Source: Vombatus ursinus | Lineage: Eukaryota > Chordata > Mammalia > Diprotodontia > Vombatidae | NCBI RefSeq assembly: GCF_900497805.2 | Contig: NW_020954585.1 | Location: forward strand, 41,162,140-41,226,139 | DNA length: 64,000 nt | Reading direction: 5' to 3' | In this document: positions 43,570-53,504 of the stretch, one piece after another | How positions within the stretch are numbered: the first letter of the stretch is position 1 | How the letters are laid out: each line of letters begins with the position of its first letter | The notes under the pieces: generated by a model | Database searches by the model: none | Seen by the model: the letters and a program-made list of their open reading frames with translations, nothing else | Told to the model about the DNA's origin: nothing | Program-made: the position numbers and the translations under genes

Positions 43570-43627
43570 AAATTAAAATTCTTTCATTTTCTCTTGTTCT
43601 TTCTTTCTCTCTTCTCCCCATTTATAG
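43570..43627 (+). promoter_or_regulatory. PCSK5: 3' splice site (polypyrimidine tract and AG) of the PCSK5 exon
   Basis: About 45 bases of nearly uninterrupted C and T (ttctctttc-type) run into ccccatttatag just before the first codon of the exon. This is a strong mammalian acceptor. A-rich sequence just upstream (aaaattaaaatt, about 43570-43580) could supply the branch point, but no single adenine can be chosen by eye. Confidence 0.85.
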
Positions 43628-43732
43628 ATTGGCGCACTGAAAGATTACTATCACTTTTACCATAGTAGGACAATTAAAAGGTCTGTTCTCTCAAGCCGAG
43701 GTACCCACAGCTTCATTTCAATGGAACCAAAG
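43628..43732 (+). CDS. PCSK5: PCSK5 prodomain exon (probably exon 2), 105 bp, phase 0 at both ends
   Basis: PCSK5 (PC5/6) is a secretory-pathway serine endoprotease of the furin/kexin family; its N-terminal prodomain assists folding and inhibits the enzyme until removed. The 35 codons begin IGALKDYYHFYH and end FISMEPK, with no stop. This matches PCSK5 as I remember it; the differing residue I noticed is Leu after KRSV, where I recall Ile in human. PACE4/PCSK6 (about GSLEDYYHFYHSKTFKR) and furin (GDYYHFWHRGVTKR) fit less well. By alignment to furin, the exon carries the prodomain pH-sensor histidine (YH before SRTIKR) and the internal cleavage site TIKR|S. The primary RTKR site would be in the next exon, not seen here. 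The acceptor has a long CT tract ending tttatag and the donor is gtaagaag. Intact splice signals and absence of fused neighbouring exons argue against a processed pseudogene. Confidence 0.95.
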
Positions 43733-43740
43733 GTAAGAAG
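43733..43740 (+). promoter_or_regulatory. PCSK5: 5' splice site of the PCSK5 exon
   Basis: The exon ends AAG and is followed by gtaagaag, a near-consensus U1 donor (AAG|GTAAG). The frame is closed exactly at a codon boundary, so the downstream intron is phase 0. Confidence 0.88.
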
Positions 43741-44585
43741 AACCTGTTGGATGGGACCAGAAGTCAAAGCTTCTGCATTTTTCATTGGTAATGTTATACT
43801 TAGAGATGATAGCCCTAGTGAAGTCTAACGTTTCAGGAGCTGAACTGTATTATGTCTTATCTAGGGTCTTGGCTTACTAGTCAGGTGAGGGCTCAACAGT
43901 ACTTTGATTTTTACTGATATGCCTTTATCATCTAACTAAATTACGGAACCCTTAAGTTGTCCACAGAGACTGGTCCTTGTGGGAATTTATTTTGATTCTG
44001 AACCTCAGTATGCACTTTTGTGACCTGGGCCTTTCATTGTGTCTATATCTTTAAGGGAAGGATGACTGATGCTGCTTTTGTAAGGGAAAACCACAAGGGT
44101 AGGGCTCGATGCAGGGTCCTCATGGCAAGCCTCAGGTCAACATAAAGGACCACAGTTTAGAGTCTGACATCATGGAGAACTAAGGAGTTGCTCTGTCTCA
44201 TCTACATAAAAATCTCCACTATAATTTAATTGTCAGTGTTTGGTTTAAACCTAATTGCCCTGCAGTATCTTTGGCTGCTCATAGGGGACACAGGAATTCT
44301 GAGAAACTAATGGACGACAGACATGTTGTTATCTGTTGTGCCAATGGGGCCATCTTTGACTCATAAACCTGGCTTCTCTCTCCATCCTTGTAAATAGCTC
44401 AGCCAAACATCATTGATAAAGCCTAGCAAGAAATCTTCCCTGGTTTCTCTCCCGTCACTCCTAGAGTATGTGAAAAGATTAATGGAACATCTCCCAGCAT
44501 TCTGTAGAGGGAGCAGGGATGGTAGTGAGGAGGAATAAGGATGTGAGCAAGAAAAGCTGATTGTTAGCAGTGAACTTCTAAGAGA
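43741..44585. other. Repeat-poor intron just downstream of the PCSK5 exon
   Basis: No interspersed repeat recognised for about 850 bp after the donor. Confidence 0.38.
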
Positions 44586-44587
44586 AA

Positions 44588-44730
44588 GTTGTTTGTCCTT
44601 CACTGTTGAAGAGGACCATGACATCAGAAAAATGATGCCATGACTTGCAAATGAATTGGATTTAAGTGAGAGAGGGCTGTGCAAAGCCACCAGCCTCACC
44701 CTCTCCTCCAGAGCCATCTGGGTCCCATGG
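44588..44730 (-). repeat. RTE/BovB-clade LINE 3' end
   Basis: ttgtttgtccttcactgttg, gaggaccatgacatcagaaa, tggatttaagtgagagaggg, ctctcctccagagccatctg. The minus-strand open frame here is the LINE end, not a host gene. Confidence 0.82.
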
Positions 44731-44739
44731 CAAGAGGAA

Positions 44740-45225
44740 GTATGGAACAGTAGGTCACAGATTTCGAGCTAAAAAGAGATTATTGCCTAGTGGTAGGGTA
44801 GGGTTAAGAGCTAGAAAGAGCCTTAAAGACCAGCTAGTCTTAATAACTTCATCTTACAGATGAGGATATTTGGGCCCAGAGAAATTCAATAACTTGCTCA
44901 GTATCACACAGTCAGTAATTTAGATGGTGTGGTTGATAGAGGTCTGGGCCTGGAGTCAGGAATGCCTGAATTCAAATCCAGCCTAAGTGACCTTGGGCAA
45001 ATTACTTAATCATTGTTTGCCTCAGTTTCCTCCTCTGTAAAATGGGGATAGTGAAAGCATCTCCCAGGGTTGTTGTGAGGATGAAATGAGATAATATTTG
45101 TAAAGTGCTTAGCACAGTACCTGGCACAAAGTAAGCACTACATAAATGTTAGCTATGATGGTAATGACGGATTTGAACCCAGCTCCTCTGACTTCAAATC
45201 CAGGCCTTTTCCTCTACCATCATGA
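44740..45225 (-). repeat. MIR3-like SINE with a plus-oriented MIR inserted
   Basis: Outer: gagctagaaagagccttaaa, cttacagatgaggatatttg and, at right, cggatttgaacccagctcct. Inner 44928-45155: gtctgggcctggagtcagga, gcctcagtttcctcctctgt, gttgttgtgaggatgaaatg, gcacagtacctggcacaaag. Confidence 0.87.
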
Positions 45226-45440
45226 AGACCTAGGCTTAATTTTCACCCCAGGCATTCTTTCTGTGGCCATGAGCAAGTCACCTTATTTCTCTGACCCTGA
45301 GTTTCCTCATCTGAAATGATGGAGTTAGCAATACCTATCATGCCTCCCTCCCAGGATTGTTGCAAGGCTTGCATTAAATAATATACATGAAGCATTTTGC
45401 AAACTTTCAAATGTTACATCATGTTGGTAATCATTATTAT
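45222..45440 (+). repeat. MIR-type SINE
   Basis: tgtggccatgagcaagtcac, gtttcctcatctgaaatgat, cccaggattgttgcaaggct, aagcattttgcaaactttca. Confidence 0.8.
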
Positions 45441-45444
45441 TGTT

Positions 45445-46300
45445 GCCGCTTGTGAAGTTTGTTTTAAAGATTGATTTCTCAAGCATTCACACTATTTGGG
45501 GAAGGGCCCAAATAGAGAGAAGTAATTTAATCTTCCACCCATATGTGGGTAGTAAACATATGAGCAGTGGGTGGTTATACCTACTTTGTCATGATTTCTC
45601 TGTTTCTTTTGGGATATTATTTTATTAGCATGATAGCTCCTTTTCCAATAATATTTGGACCTGATGTATAGAGTAATTTTAAAACGAGGAGGACAAGACT
45701 GTTAAGCCCAGAGGGTTGTTTTTGTTTTTCATTTTCAGAGAGGAGAATAATTTAAAGATTTTATTTATTAAAGCAGAAGACAGCCGTTTTAATTAATGTG
45801 CAGATTGGGTCTGAAACTTGGAGTTCTGCCCTCTGTTATGTGCCATGACTTGCCTTGTTTAATTTTGTACAAAATATTGTGACACAATATTCATGTTTGC
45901 ACAATTATATCTCAGTGATATAAAAGACACCTTATTTTCTTCACCCAATTTTCTGGGGGTTATAGGACCATCTCCCAAAGCTCCCAGTCGATTGAATTTT
46001 CTCACCCTTGTTTCCACTCAGAACTGAATATTTCTGGAAATACAATCTGCTGGGCCATTTCTGAATTAGTCGAGTGTTTGAAGCAAAGTCACGTTTTTCA
46101 TCTATTGGTTAACTTTCCAAGGCCTATTTGATCTTTTGTAATTAAGATGGTTCACATTTCAGACCTCATGTACATAGGCAATGGGATTTCATAAACCAAA
46201 CACAAGTGATTTAAGAAGTTAAAAAATGTAGTATGTAATTATGTATTATTTTCACAATCCAGAATTTACTGGATATGGGCAGATTTCTATATTTTTTTAT
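45445..46300. other. Repeat-poor island, possible conserved non-coding element
   Basis: No interspersed repeat over about 850 bp, 2 kb downstream of the exon. It contains ttttaattaatg and ttgacaca-like words and repeated AT-rich cores. A regulatory role is inference. Confidence 0.3.
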
Positions 46301-46308
46301 ACTCTGGG

Positions 46309-46440
46309 CCAGGGATGGGGAAACTTTGGCCTCAAGGCCACATGTGGCCCTCTAAGTCCTCAAGTATGGCTCTTAAAGGGCCACACTCGAAGACCTAGAG
46401 GACCACATGTGGCCTCAAGGCCGAAGGTTCCCCACGCCTG
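46309..46440. mobile_element. Foldback (palindromic) MITE, about 132 bp
   Basis: Left arm ggggaaactttggcctcaag, gccacatgtggccctctaa pairs with right arm tagaggaccacatgtggcct, caaggccgaaggttcccc. The arms cover almost the whole element. A partial relative lies at 25950-26090. hAT affiliation is a recollection. Confidence 0.85.
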
Positions 46441-46473
46441 CTTGTGGGCTCTCTAGTTTGCCTCCCACCTTTT

Positions 46474-46623
46474 TTTTGTTTGTTTGTTTTCTTGGCAATT
46501 GGGGTAAGTGACTTGCCCAGGGTCACACAGCTAGTAAGTGTCAAGTATTTGGTCCAAGGCCAGATTTGAACTCAGGTCCTCCTGACTTCAGGGCTGGTGC
46601 TCTATCCACTGAGCCACCTACCT
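46474..46623 (-). mobile_element. WSINE1-like SINE with 14-bp target-site duplication
   Basis: T/G-rich tail, gacttgcccagggtcacaca, gccagatttgaactcaggtc, tccactgagccacctacctg. Direct repeats gcctcccacctttt at 46460-46473 and 46624-46637. Confidence 0.94.
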
Positions 46624-46639
46624 GCCTCCCACCTTTTAA

Positions 46640-47025
46640 AGTAAAGTCTTATTGTGCTGGGTCTGAGTACTGAAGCTTCAAATAACTCAATTGTAGTCTA
46701 AAAGTGTTGCCATAATCAGGAATTTATGGCACATGATGGATGGTACAAGAAGGCAGAGACTGTTTCCAATAGCCCTGGGTGGCACCTGTCTTCCTTTACG
46801 CTGAGGCCGCCTGTAGGAAAAAAGTAAAAGTAAAAGGAGGCTAGGCCTCTGAGCTAGGCCTCTGTTTAGACTGGTGTCAGATGAGGCTTCTTTGTGGCAG
46901 AACAACACAGATCTGAGGAGTCTGCTCAACTTTATGACTCTCTTCATGGCTCTCCATGTTCCTGTGCGCTGTGTACTTCTCTGGGAAAGGTCTTATGTGT
47001 TAAGACGTGCTTTTGAATCCCTTAG
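46640..47025. other. No recognised feature
   Basis: Contains a short tandem gaggctaggcctctgagcta near 46837-46862. No family recognised. Confidence 0.4.
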
Positions 47026-47029
47026 TTCA

Positions 47030-47200
47030 TAGTCAATAAACATTTGTTAAGCGCCTACCATCTGCCAGGCCCCATGCTATAATCACTGGCCGTACAAATT
47101 CGAAAAAAGAAAGACAATCCCTGTTATCAAGGAACTTATAATCTCATGGTGGAAAGACGGCACGTTGAAAGGGAAAAAAAGCTTAAGACATAGACTACGC
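47030..47200 (-). repeat. L2-type 3' end
   Basis: agtcaataaacatttgttaa, gcgcctaccatctgccaggc, aaggaacttataatctcatg. Confidence 0.8.
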
Positions 47201-47504
47201 TCAAGGGTTACACAAGGATCACGCCGTATCATTGTGGAGTTGGCCATAGCTACATCCTGGTCAGTACCTTCTGAGCCTTCCCCTCGTTTTTCTGGCATGC
47301 CTGTGTTATGGGAAAGTTAGTGGCCATGAGACCCCGACAGATAACACTAGAACAATGGAGAATTGGCTTTCCTTCCCTCTACCCACCATCTCTAAGGGTC
47401 TCCTGGAATTACCATGCAGACTTATGAACTGTAGGGAAATTATTGCTTGGTTTGTGATGAAGGAGTGGCCTTATTCAGGTAACTGTTAGTTCTAAAACTG
47501 TTGA

Positions 47505-48400
47505 CTGGTTAATAAACATTTATTAAGTGCCTGCTGTGGGTCAGGGACTGCTAAGGGGTAAGGATACAAAAAGAGCCCCTGCCCTCAAGGTGCTTGAAAT
47601 CTAACGGGGGAGAAAATAAGCAAACATTTATACACACACGCCATAAATAGCATAAATAGGAAATAATTAAGAGAGGGAAGGCAAAAGAATTAAAAGGGGC
47701 TGGGAAAGCCTTTTTATAGAAGATGAGATTTTAATTGGGACTTAAAGGAAGCCAGGGAAGAAAGTAGGAGGAGATGAAGAAGGAAAGAGAGAAAATCCCC
47801 AATGCTGGAGTGTCGTGTTAATGGAACAGCAAGGAGGCCAGTTTCACTAAATCAAAGAGAACCTGTAGGGATGTAAGGTGTGAGAACAATGGAAAGGTAG
47901 CAGGGGGCTAGGTCATGAAGGACTTTGAATGTCAAGCAAAGCATTTTGTATTTGATCCTGGAGGTGCTAGGGAGCCAGCCATTGAAGTTTATTGGGTGTG
48001 GTGGGGATAACATGGTTGGACCTGTGAATTAGAAAAAAAAATCCCTCTAGTGGCCCAATGGAGGATGGATTAGAGTGGGAGAGACTGGAAACAGCCAGAC
48101 CATTAGCAGGTTATTACAGTAGTCTAGGCATGAGGTGACAAGGCCTGTCCCAGAGTGGTGGTGGTGGTGTCAGAGGAAGGGGAGGAGGTATTGAAGAGCT
48201 GTTACAAAAGTGAAATCGACAATCCTTGGCAGTCGATTGGATGATGGGGGGTGAGAGACAGTGAAGAGTTGAGGATGACCCCTAGCTCGTGAGCCCAAAG
48301 GACTGGACAGATGGTGTCGCCTTCTGAAGTAACAGGGGTAGGAGGGGAGGAAGGATAGGTCAGCTTAGAGGTGGTAATTAAATCTCCGGGAATTTCCAGC
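47505..48400 (-). repeat. Long L2/CR1-clade LINE fragment (3' end and upstream)
   Basis: In reverse: aataaacatttattaagtgc, tgccctcaaggtgcttgaaa, gaaggcaaaagaattaaaag, ggaacagcaaggaggccagt, gaaggactttgaatgtcaag, tttgatcctggaggtgctag, aggttattacagtagtctag, gttgaggatgacccctagct. This is the best-preserved L2-like piece in the window. Confidence 0.88.
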
Positions 48401-48404
48401 AGGA

Positions 48405-49320
48405 CTGCTGTTATTTGACCTTGCCATCATTTCCCTACTCATGTTCTAGGGGCAGCAGGAGCAGAGCCTGGCCTTCCTAGGTTAGCGCAGGCTCATCTTT
48501 AAGACCTAGTCATATACCTGGCAGGGTAAGGTGTAGTAATTGGGGGTGAGGACAGTTGCAGGTGACTTTGTATAGGTCATTACATTTGATTGAGAAAAGG
48601 AGGTGTAAGTTTATGGCAATACTGCCAAAGTTCATGGACAACTCCCTCCTTTCTGGAAATAATCAATAAACTTCTTTTTGGAGGGGTGGTGTGCTATAGA
48701 GTGGTATAGAAGAGTTTTAGAAGAAGTCTTTTGTTCCAAAACAAAGTACATTAATACATTTAAATAATTTTTAAAAGGATTAAACTTTTTAATATGATTT
48801 CTTTTCAGAATTATAGGGTTCCTTCTGGTTTGGGATATGCCTCTATTGCAACAGGCACGCTCATACTCTGATTAGAAGTACCATCTTCCAGAACACACAT
48901 AAATGAAGTCTGTTGACTGAGAGAAATTTTGGTCAGGGGGTAAGCAATGAGTAATGGGAATATTTTAAAAGGACTTGAATGAAAACTTAATGGATGGCTC
49001 TCCAGGGCATCCTATTAGTGCAGCTTTGTGGCCTTAATTGATATGACCATACAGTGAAAGGGTGGTTTATATTATGTGCCGGTGATGTCTGGCACATAGT
49101 AGGTGCTTAATTATTAACTATTGACTAAGAGAGAGTTTATAGCACAACTCAACACACGGAGACCTTTCCCAGAGACATACATAACACATAGGAATATAAA
49201 GACACATCTATTAAAAAGAGAGCCATACAGATGATCAGACATCTCAGAGCTTCATTGCTTTGCCAAAAAGAAGCTTTATCTGACTCTCTCAAGATCCCTC
49301 TTTCCAAAATGTATTCATTG
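48405..49320. other. Mostly unassigned intron
   Basis: A short L2-type end at 49085-49125 (ctggcacatagtaggtgctt). Otherwise no recognised element. Confidence 0.4.
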
Positions 49321-49324
49321 AAGA

Positions 49325-49592
49325 AGTTATTGTTTGTCCTTCATTCTCGAAAAGAACGATGACATAGGAGGTGATGCCATGACTTACAAGTGAATTGAAT
49401 TTAAATGAGGGAGAGCTGTGCAAAGTTACCAGTCTCACTTTTTCCTCCAGAGCTATCTGGGTCCAGTGGCCACATATGGATCAGGACGACTGGAGATGGC
49501 CCTGGATGCAGTGGGAGACCTGGGCCTTTTTAAGCTAAGGTCTTTCCCAGGTCTCAGTTTGTTCAAGGCAATGCCCATTCAGTGATTAAGGA
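49325..49592 (-). repeat. RTE/BovB-clade LINE 3' end, left member of an inverted pair
   Basis: ttgtttgtccttcattctcg, gtgatgccatgacttacaag, ctccagagctatctgggtcc, ctggagatggccctggatgc, ctttcccaggtctcagtttg, ending cccattcagtgattaa. Confidence 0.85.
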
Positions 49593-49989
49593 TAGCTAAG
49601 AAATGAGGCAGAATGGCCTCTTTGACCTAGTCAAAAAAAAAAAATCAATCCGGGAGGGGGAAGATCCTCAGGGTTTCTGGCCAAAACAGAAACAATTGCT
49701 ATTTACACTCACTCTGAGCCTCAGGCCACAAACAATGACCAAGTGAGGCTTGAGTTGAGACTTATTGCTGGCCAATCGGTGAGAACCAGAGTGATTTGGA
49801 TTTAAGGCATGGTCCTTTAAGAAAGAAATCTAACCTGTAAACTCCAAGATATCTTTTGAGGTTTCAGCGATCAAAATTCATATTCCTTTGAGCAGAGCAC
49901 CTGTGGGTAAGGGTATGATTCCCTATGTTGACGAAGGGAGAAGAGAGAGGGAGAGGAGGGAGGAAAGGAAGGAAGGAAGAAGGAAGGAA
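49593..49989. other. Spacer between the inverted RTE copies
   Basis: Unassigned sequence ending in a purine-rich ggaaggaaggaagaagg run at 49935-49985. The first 60 bp may still belong to the left RTE copy. Confidence 0.45.
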
Positions 49990-50262
49990 CTTTAATCACT
50001 GAATGGGCATTGCCTCAGTCAGACTGAGACCTGGGAAAGACTTTACCTTAAAAAGGCCAAGGTCTCCCACTGCATCTGGGGTCATCTCCAGTCATCCTGT
50101 TCTATATCTTGCCATTTGACCCAGATGCCTCTGGAGGAGAAAGTGAAGCTGGTGACTTTGCACAGCTCTCCCTCACTTAAATCCAATTCACTTGAAAGAC
50201 ATGGCATCACCTTCCTGGTGTCATGGTCCTCTTTGAAAACAAAGGATAAACAACAACCTATG
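49990..50262 (+). repeat. RTE/BovB-clade LINE 3' end, right member of an inverted pair
   Basis: ttaatcactgaatgggcatt, gagacctgggaaagacttta, ctcccactgcatctggggtc, atgcctctggaggagaaagt, tggtcctctttgaaaacaaa, ggataaacaacaacc. It is the reverse complement of 49325-49592. The 75-codon frame here is the LINE end. Confidence 0.85.
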
Positions 50263-50449
50263 AGTAGTAGTAGCTGCCCCACTGGGGACCCAGCTGTCGA
50301 GTTCCAATTATTCAAACACCACAGGACTGAAAGGAAGGTGTAGGCTTAAGACCAAGATGATTATGCAGAGCCAGTGGGGATGCAGAAGGCACTAAGCAAA
50401 TTCTGGGAGGAGACTGTAGAGATCGTAGTCTAATGATTTATAGTAGGAG

Positions 50450-50670
50450 TAAGTAACAGTGGAAAGAGTACTAGATTGAGAATCAGAAGACCAGGATTCT
50501 AATCCTGACCCTGCTGTTTACTAATTCTATCAGCTTGGACAATTCTATTAAATCTTTCTGGGACTCAGTTCCCATCTATAAGAAGAGACTATGGGAATAG
50601 ATGGTCTTTAAAGGACTATGAACTGGCCTGCAGTGATACTAGTTCTGTGATTGATACTCTGGAAGGGAGC
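50450..50670 (+). repeat. MIR3-like SINE
   Basis: agtggaaagagtactagatt head, agaagaccaggattctaatc, then a decayed tail ttaaaggactatgaactggc. Confidence 0.75.
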
Positions 50671-50689
50671 CTTTAGGTGGTCAAGAGAA

Positions 50690-52030
50690 TATTACTAATG
50701 AGCAAGAGTAGCTAGAGATCTCAGTATTCCAAAGTAAAGACAATGAGCTTGTTGGGGCTGATGCATTCAATGTGGTGACCCCAATTACCTGGATCCTAGA
50801 TTCTTGCAGTTAGCCTGGGAACAGAATCTTGCCAGGGAAGAGAAAGAGGCCCTGGAGGGATGGAAAAGGTAGCTCCTTTTCCAGGGAGTGTTTGCTTAGG
50901 GCCTGGGCAGAGCAAGTGGTTACACTCCTCAGCAATATCAAAGCCTTAGGGGATTATACTGTCCTCTGGGAATGCTCCACAGGAAAAATGTTCCTTCAGG
51001 GGGAGTCCAATGTCAGGAGAGTTGCTATGTGATGAAAGAATTCCATTGATTTACTGAGCAGGTGGTGATTCAGATTAAGGAATTTGGGGGGCTCAACAGA
51101 GGTGGTGTTTGAGATGCAGGGTTTAGGATCTCAGGTCAATAATAAACAGTACCTAAATCAGACTCTATAGAGATCAGAAACCAATGTTCCCCAAATTCTA
51201 TTGTAGCAGCTGGTTAAGATCCCTAGAAGACTGGGCCAACCAATGTCCTTTTTGTCATGAAGATGACCAATGCACCTTGCTAACAGGGGTGAAAAGATTC
51301 CCAGACTTTTTAGGTTCAAGCCTGAGGTTGAAAAATGATGGTGATACAGAAATTGGCAGCTTACATCTCCAGTCAGAACCTTGAAGAGATGAATAATTGG
51401 AGAGGTTAATAGGAAAAAATGAACCCTTTCAGAAAAGGAGTAAGAGTGTTAGATAAGGACACACAAGGCTACTCAAGTGTTGAGACAGACCATAAGGCAT
51501 TTTCATGTTTGTTACCACTGACTCAGGGGAGGATCAGCATTGGCCCAGCAGGCCAAACAAAGAGAGACCTTCTTGCAGGCCTTAAACTGACTGCAAAACT
51601 AGGAGGGAAACAGTGAGGCATAGTTACCCTAATCTCTTTTTGAAGGAGGGGGGGTGGAATATGGTCTTTAGAGGGAAATTACTATCACTGCAATCAGGAA
51701 AGTAGAGCATTTGGTCTGTAGGGTAGGAAGGCATTAGCTGTTGCCATTGGCCTTAATGAGGACACCAACTTGTCCCACTGAGTCTGCCTGTACATGAGAA
51801 ATTGAACATCTGGGCTGGTGTTAGGCTGTTCCATAATGCTATAGTGGCTGAGCTATATGTTTCAGAACAAGGAAAGAGAACCAGGTTAGTCTCTTTGTGA
51901 CAGAGCAGTGCAACTCAGGAAAATCTGGTTATGTGAGTGTTTTTCTTGGGTTCTGTTGTCTTTTTGCTTTTCTTGCTTTATCTTGTATGTGTTTATAGGG
52001 AAAGTATTCTGTTGTTCTGTAAGCTGTTTG
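50690..52030. other. Unassigned, less AT-rich stretch of about 1.3 kb
   Basis: No SINE, L1, L2 or RTE signature. Short plus frames at 50829-51032, 51184-51384 and 51419-51616 follow one another; the middle one has a CPFC...C cluster. They are too short and unrelated to anything recalled to call a gene. Could be an unclassified repeat or unique intron. Confidence 0.35.
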
Positions 52031-52039
52031 AGGTCACAT

Positions 52040-52160
52040 CAAAGGGATATATGTGTATATATATACGTACGTATGTACACATACATATATAAATATAAAT
52101 TAATTAATTAATATATAAAATATGTATATATTAACCCTAGGTTAAGAACTCCTGTTCTGA
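52040..52160. repeat. TA-rich microsatellite next to a probable DNA-transposon end
   Basis: gtatatatatacgtacgtat and aattaattaattaatata runs. ggttaagaactcctgttctg at about 52140-52159 resembles the end of the relic at 14345-14503. Confidence 0.7.
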
Positions 52161-52164
52161 AGCA

Positions 52165-53500
52165 AGTCAGATATATGCTCCCATTTACTGGAAGGGGCTG
52201 GCATGAAAAAAAAATGGTACATTTAAACAATAATGTGAAATGGAGTGATACAGAGAAGAATTGTGGGATGCCTTGGTGGGAGCCTGGGAAGGATCATGGA
52301 ATTAAAAAAAAATCCCAAAGGGTTTTTGTGTTCAGTCTAAGGGAAGAGTAAGTCCACCCTTACCCTGCAGGAAGCTCACACAATGAACATTTCACTGACT
52401 GGGTGGTTACTCACTTCAGTTAATGCCAGAGCTCCTGGCCTTTTTTTTTCTTGGTATACTCAGGGTTTTCTAAATAATTGCAGAGCAATAACAGTGCAAT
52501 AACAACAACAACAATAACAACAAAACCACGTTGGAGTCCTGGGGTCAGATATACCCTGTGAGGGAAATGACTGTTAACTCTATGTTTTGATTATGTTTTG
52601 AAATGGCACAGACTAGCAGCATCCTGAGATAGCATTACTATACTGTAATAACATAGATGAATTAGAGAGCTTGTCGGTATTGCAGCAGTCTGGCAGAGCT
52701 CAAAATTCTATTCTGCAGGCTTTGGGACTTTATTTTTTCTTTGCATTACAGGCTCTTAAAGAACTTTGGGTTTTTTTGCCTTCTTTTTGCTTACTAATCC
52801 TCCCCCAAAACAGAGCAGGCTGGACTATAGTTAGTAAAATGAATTAATATTAACTCTTCTCCATAAACCATCACTGAATTCAGACATTTAGGCAAAAGGC
52901 TATCTGAGGGACTGTGGGTTTCCATGAAATAGAAGCACCTTTATGGCAACAGGTCTAGTGCCTACCTGGGAATGCATACTGATATTTTAATAAGAGGATA
53001 CCTTATACTTTTAACTTCTTAGACCATTTTGTGAAAGTTTGATTAAAGCATGCAATGATTTGAATGGGTAGAATCTTGGGTTATTTATTTAAGATAAATC
53101 TAATTTGAAAAGCACCAGCATCCATTATCTAGTAGTTTGATAAAACCACATAATAGATATGACTTATTTGTTAGATTTATGTAAAGTTCATTTTCTCTGA
53201 AATGCTCAAGGTTTCTTCACATCATTTTCTCCAGTGTAAAACTTGAAACCAAAGGATGCATAAAAACGAGCTTCCTTTATTCTTGATGGAAATTGATTGA
53301 TTGAATGACTGACTTCACTTGTCAACAACAACAAAACCTATAGTAATAGGATTCAAGTAATCCATTTGAGGTGAGGAGGGTGGGCAACTGTCTGAGTGAG
53401 TCACCAGAGAACATCTGTAAAAGTATTAAGAATTAATAACCTGAGCTAGGAAAGCATGATCACATGAGCAGTCACTGGGCTCTGGTCCTGTCAGTCAACT
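52165..53500. other. Repeat-poor intron
   Basis: A small (AAC)n run at 52500-52523. No other recognised element over 1.3 kb. Confidence 0.38.
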
Positions 53501-53504
53501 TTGG

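Larger units (their letters stand above)
1..43627 (+). other. PCSK5: Upstream intron of PCSK5 (presumed intron 1, 3' part)
   Basis: Everything upstream of the exon is non-coding and repeat-rich, with no signal-peptide exon and no CpG island, so the first exon must lie outside the window. Human PCSK5 is known to be spread over several hundred kilobases with large introns, which fits. Assignment as intron 1 is inferred from the position of the encoded peptide in the protein. Confidence 0.8.

Noticed and set aside
43628-43732. Possibility that the PCSK5 match is a processed pseudogene or PCSK6
   Set aside because: Intact splice signals border the match exactly, neighbouring exons are not fused to it, and the residues fit PCSK5 better than PCSK6.
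44361-44717. 118-codon minus-strand frame
   Set aside because: Its start is the RTE/BovB LINE 3' end (also seen at 16233 and 50116), and the remainder has no recognised homology.
50690-52030. Possible virus-like element because of a CPFC...C cluster
   Set aside because: No paired terminal repeats, priming site or recognisable core-gene motif. Evidence too thin to name a family.
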